Positions 14,674 through 16,080 of a stretch of DNA of 16,080 bases are shown here, in pieces; position 1 is the stretch's first letter; every line of letters starts with the position of its first letter. Location: contig CAYYHA010000078.1 in NCBI GenBank assembly GCA_964471535.1, forward strand, positions 1-16,080. The letters run 5' to 3'. The DNA is from CAYYHA01 sp964471535. Its GTDB lineage: Bacteria > Myxococcota > Myxococcia > SLRQ01. The notes beneath the pieces are model-generated. The model worked only from the letters and a program-made list of their open reading frames with translations. It did not search any database and was not told the DNA's origin. The position numbers were made by a program, and so were the translations under genes.

Positions 14674-14700
14674 TAAAGGGCCGCGGCGCTCCGCCGATGG
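14674..14700 (+). promoter_or_regulatory. Sigma-28 (FliA)-like promoter candidate before the HDOD gene
   Basis: TAAAGGGC at 14674-14681 and GCCGATGG at 14693-14700 are separated by exactly 11 bases, as in the TAAAGTTT-N11-GCCGATAA consensus. Five bases of the first box and six of the second match. The expected start point falls at about the ATG (14708), implying an almost leaderless mRNA. GCCGAT is common in GC-rich DNA, so chance is possible. Confidence 0.3.
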
Positions 14701-14707
14701 GACAGGC

Positions 14708-15550
14708 ATGGACAGCTGGGCGAAGGGTCATCTCCTCGAACGGCTCGATACGCTGCCGCCGCTGCCTGCGGTGGCCCGAGAGCTCGAGCACGTGCTGGCC
14801 GACCGCAACTCGACCGCCGTCGACGTGGCGCGCCTCATCGAGAAGGAGCCGGGGATCGCCAGCCGTGTGCTGCGCCTGGCCAACTCCGCCTACTTCGCCG
14901 TGCCCGGCGGTGTGGGGGACTTGAAGCGCGCCGTCTCGGTGCTCGGCTTCTCCGCGATCCACCAGCTGGTGCTCTGCGTGCTCACCTACCACATGCTCGA
15001 GCGGTCGCTGCAGGTGCCGAGGGCCCTCTTCGCCCATGCGCAGGCGGTCTCAGCCCTGACCGTCAGCGTGGCCGCACGCCTGCACCAGAGCCTGCACGTG
15101 GCCGCCTTCACCGCCGGTCTGCTCCACGACCTCGGCCGTCTGGCCATCGCCGCGGTGGCGCCCGAGCCCTATCGCGCCTTCGAGGCGGCAGTCGCTCGGG
15201 GTGCGGAGCCGACCCTGGAGTTGGAGGCCGAGTACTTCGGCCACGACCACCAGGAGGTGGGCCGGATCGTGGGGGAGTCCTGGGGCTTTCCCCCGGTCAT
15301 CGTGGCCGTGCTCTCCGATCACCATGGCCCCGGGACCACCGAGGACCGGGAGGCGCAGGAGCTCTCGGACCTGGTCGCTGCAGCCGATGACTGGGCCTGG
15401 CGCCTGGGCCGGCCCGGGGTTCCATCGGCCACGGAGACCGAAGGGCGGCTCCACCCGGTGCGGGCCAAGCGCTTGGGCCTGGATCCCGGTCTTTCGAGCA
15501 AAGAGAAGCAGATGCTGCAGCGGAGCATCCAATCGGCGGCCCTCTACTAG
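14708..15550 (+). CDS. HDOD-domain signalling protein
   Basis: A 280-residue cytoplasmic protein consisting almost entirely of one HDOD domain. This is a helical relative of HD/HD-GYP phosphohydrolases usually found in signalling proteins and thought often to be non-catalytic. Residues 14-35 show the typical LPPLPAVARELEHVL opening, and then VARLIEKEPGIASRVLRLANSAYF and LKRAVSVLGFSAIHQLVL. Some HD-type residues persist: His140-Asp141 in GLLHDLGRL, the HDHQEVGRIVGESWGFPPVIV helix, and His205-His206 in LSDHHG. Whether a metal site is complete cannot be told from sequence. The ATG at 14708 puts the domain at its usual distance from the N-terminus, although no strong ribosome binding site precedes it. 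The PAS-domain gene starts 73 bases downstream on the same strand, so the two may act in one signalling pathway. Confidence 0.9.
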   Translation: MDSWAKGHLLERLDTLPPLPAVARELEHVLADRNSTAVDVARLIEKEPGIASRVLRLANSAYFAVPGGVGDLKRAVSVLGFSAIHQLVLCVLTYHMLERSLQVPRALFAHAQAVSALTVSVAARLHQSLHVAAFTAGLLHDLGRLAIAAVAPEPYRAFEAAVARGAEPTLELEAEYFGHDHQEVGRIVGESWGFPPVIVAVLSDHHGPGTTEDREAQELSDLVAAADDWAWRLGRPGVPSATETEGRLHPVRAKRLGLDPGLSSKEKQMLQRSIQSAALY

Positions 15551-15575
15551 GGCCCGCGCAGAGACGAGGCAGACT

Positions 15576-15585
15576 GACCTAGGTC
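15576..15585. promoter_or_regulatory. Perfect 10-bp palindrome upstream of the PAS gene
   Basis: GACCTAGGTC is its own reverse complement and lies in the 73-base gap between the HDOD and PAS genes, 38 bases before the GTG. It could be an operator for a dimeric regulator; no direct evidence is available. Confidence 0.25.
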
Positions 15586-15623
15586 GGAGCAGCGCCAGAG
15601 GGCAGCGGAAAGGAGCAGGACCC

Positions 15624-16080
15624 GTGGGGGAAGCGATCTGGGAGACGCACCGGAAGGCCATCGAGACCGCGGTGCTCGACGACGCACCGGAGGTGACGCT
15701 TCTCGTCGATCTGGAGGCGGGGTGCATCGAGGGGGTACGGGGACCCTGCGACCGGCTCCTAGGCCGTCCGGCGCGCGACCTCGAGGGGAAGCGGGTCGAC
15801 ACCCTGCAGCCTCGGGACCTGCCCGCCCGCCGCCTGATGGCCTTCGGGCTGGGGCTGCTTCGCTCCACCGGCTACTACGGCGAGGTCGCCGTTGCTGGCC
15901 CCGAGGGCGAGTACCGGGTGGTCGCCGTGCGCACCGTTCCGTTGGAGCTCGCGCCCGGCCGGCCCGGCGCGCTGGTCCGGCTCCTCGACGTCGCCGAGCA
16001 GGTCCGGCTCTCGGAGGCGCTCCGTGAGGCCCATACCGCCCTGCAGGCGAGCTACCGCCGCCTCGCGGAGCAGAGCCAGC
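15624..16080 (+). CDS. PAS-domain signalling protein (3' end outside the window)
   Basis: An open frame from GTG at 15624 to the end of the window, giving 152 residues with no stop. AGGAG at 15611-15615 lies eight bases upstream of the start. Residues about 20-125 read as a PAS sensor domain (EVTLLVDLEAGCIEGVRG, CDRLLGRPARDLEGKRV, then a strand pattern GEYRVVAVRTVPLEL and LVRLLDVAEQ). Residues 124-152 form a charged helix (LSEALREAHTALQASYRRLAEQ) that resembles the coiled-coil linker joining PAS to an output domain. The output lies outside the window; a histidine kinase or a diguanylate cyclase would be usual, but nothing here tells which. G/C-ending codon use is like that of its neighbours. 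Confidence 0.78.
   Translation, partial: MGEAIWETHRKAIETAVLDDAPEVTLLVDLEAGCIEGVRGPCDRLLGRPARDLEGKRVDTLQPRDLPARRLMAFGLGLLRSTGYYGEVAVAGPEGEYRVVAVRTVPLELAPGRPGALVRLLDVAEQVRLSEALREAHTALQASYRRLAEQSQ

Overview
The window is a very GC-rich chromosomal stretch with strongly G/C-ending codons. It carries housekeeping Fe-S assembly and recombination genes beside signalling proteins of the receiver/PATAN, HDOD and PAS types. This mix best fits Myxococcota (former Deltaproteobacteria) or a close relative; that is an inference from gene content. A run of ten Ns inside one gene (5250-5259) shows that this is a draft or metagenome scaffold.

Layout. 2-2158 (+): the end of a suf operon, sufS (5' end missing) - sufU - sufT, tightly packed. 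2159-2634: a 476-base gene-free stretch full of GC-rich hairpins. 2635-4225 (-): iscS followed by an A-type Fe-S carrier, convergent with the suf genes. 4364-5785 (+): a short DsbD (membrane reductase plus thioredoxin domain), divergent from iscS. 5903-7715 (-): three probably co-transcribed envelope genes, encoding a bitopic membrane protein and two predicted outer-membrane beta-barrels, none with a recognised function. 7716-8093: a 378-base divergent control region with a sigma-54-like promoter candidate. 8094-10439 (+): a 781-residue fusion of a degenerate receiver, a PATAN (DUF4388) domain, one membrane span and TPRs. 10530-13148 (-): a large exported PHP-type metallohydrolase of the CehA/McbA family. 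13214-14611 (+): yebC and ruvC. 14708-15550 (+): an HDOD protein. 15624 to the end (+): the start of a PAS-domain signalling protein.

How the genes work together. The left third is an iron-sulfur island with two different cysteine desulfurases: SufS, which passes sulfur to zinc-type SufU, and a group I IscS paired with an A-type carrier. SufT probably acts in cluster maturation. The middle third looks like an envelope/signalling locus whose central protein appears to have lost phosphorylation control (Glu at the phospho-Asp position). The right third joins translation/DNA-repair housekeeping genes (yebC, ruvC) to signalling genes. I see no CRISPR array, tRNA, rRNA, transposase or phage gene. 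The least explained parts are the hairpin-rich 2159-2634 segment and the 5903-10439 envelope/signalling locus.
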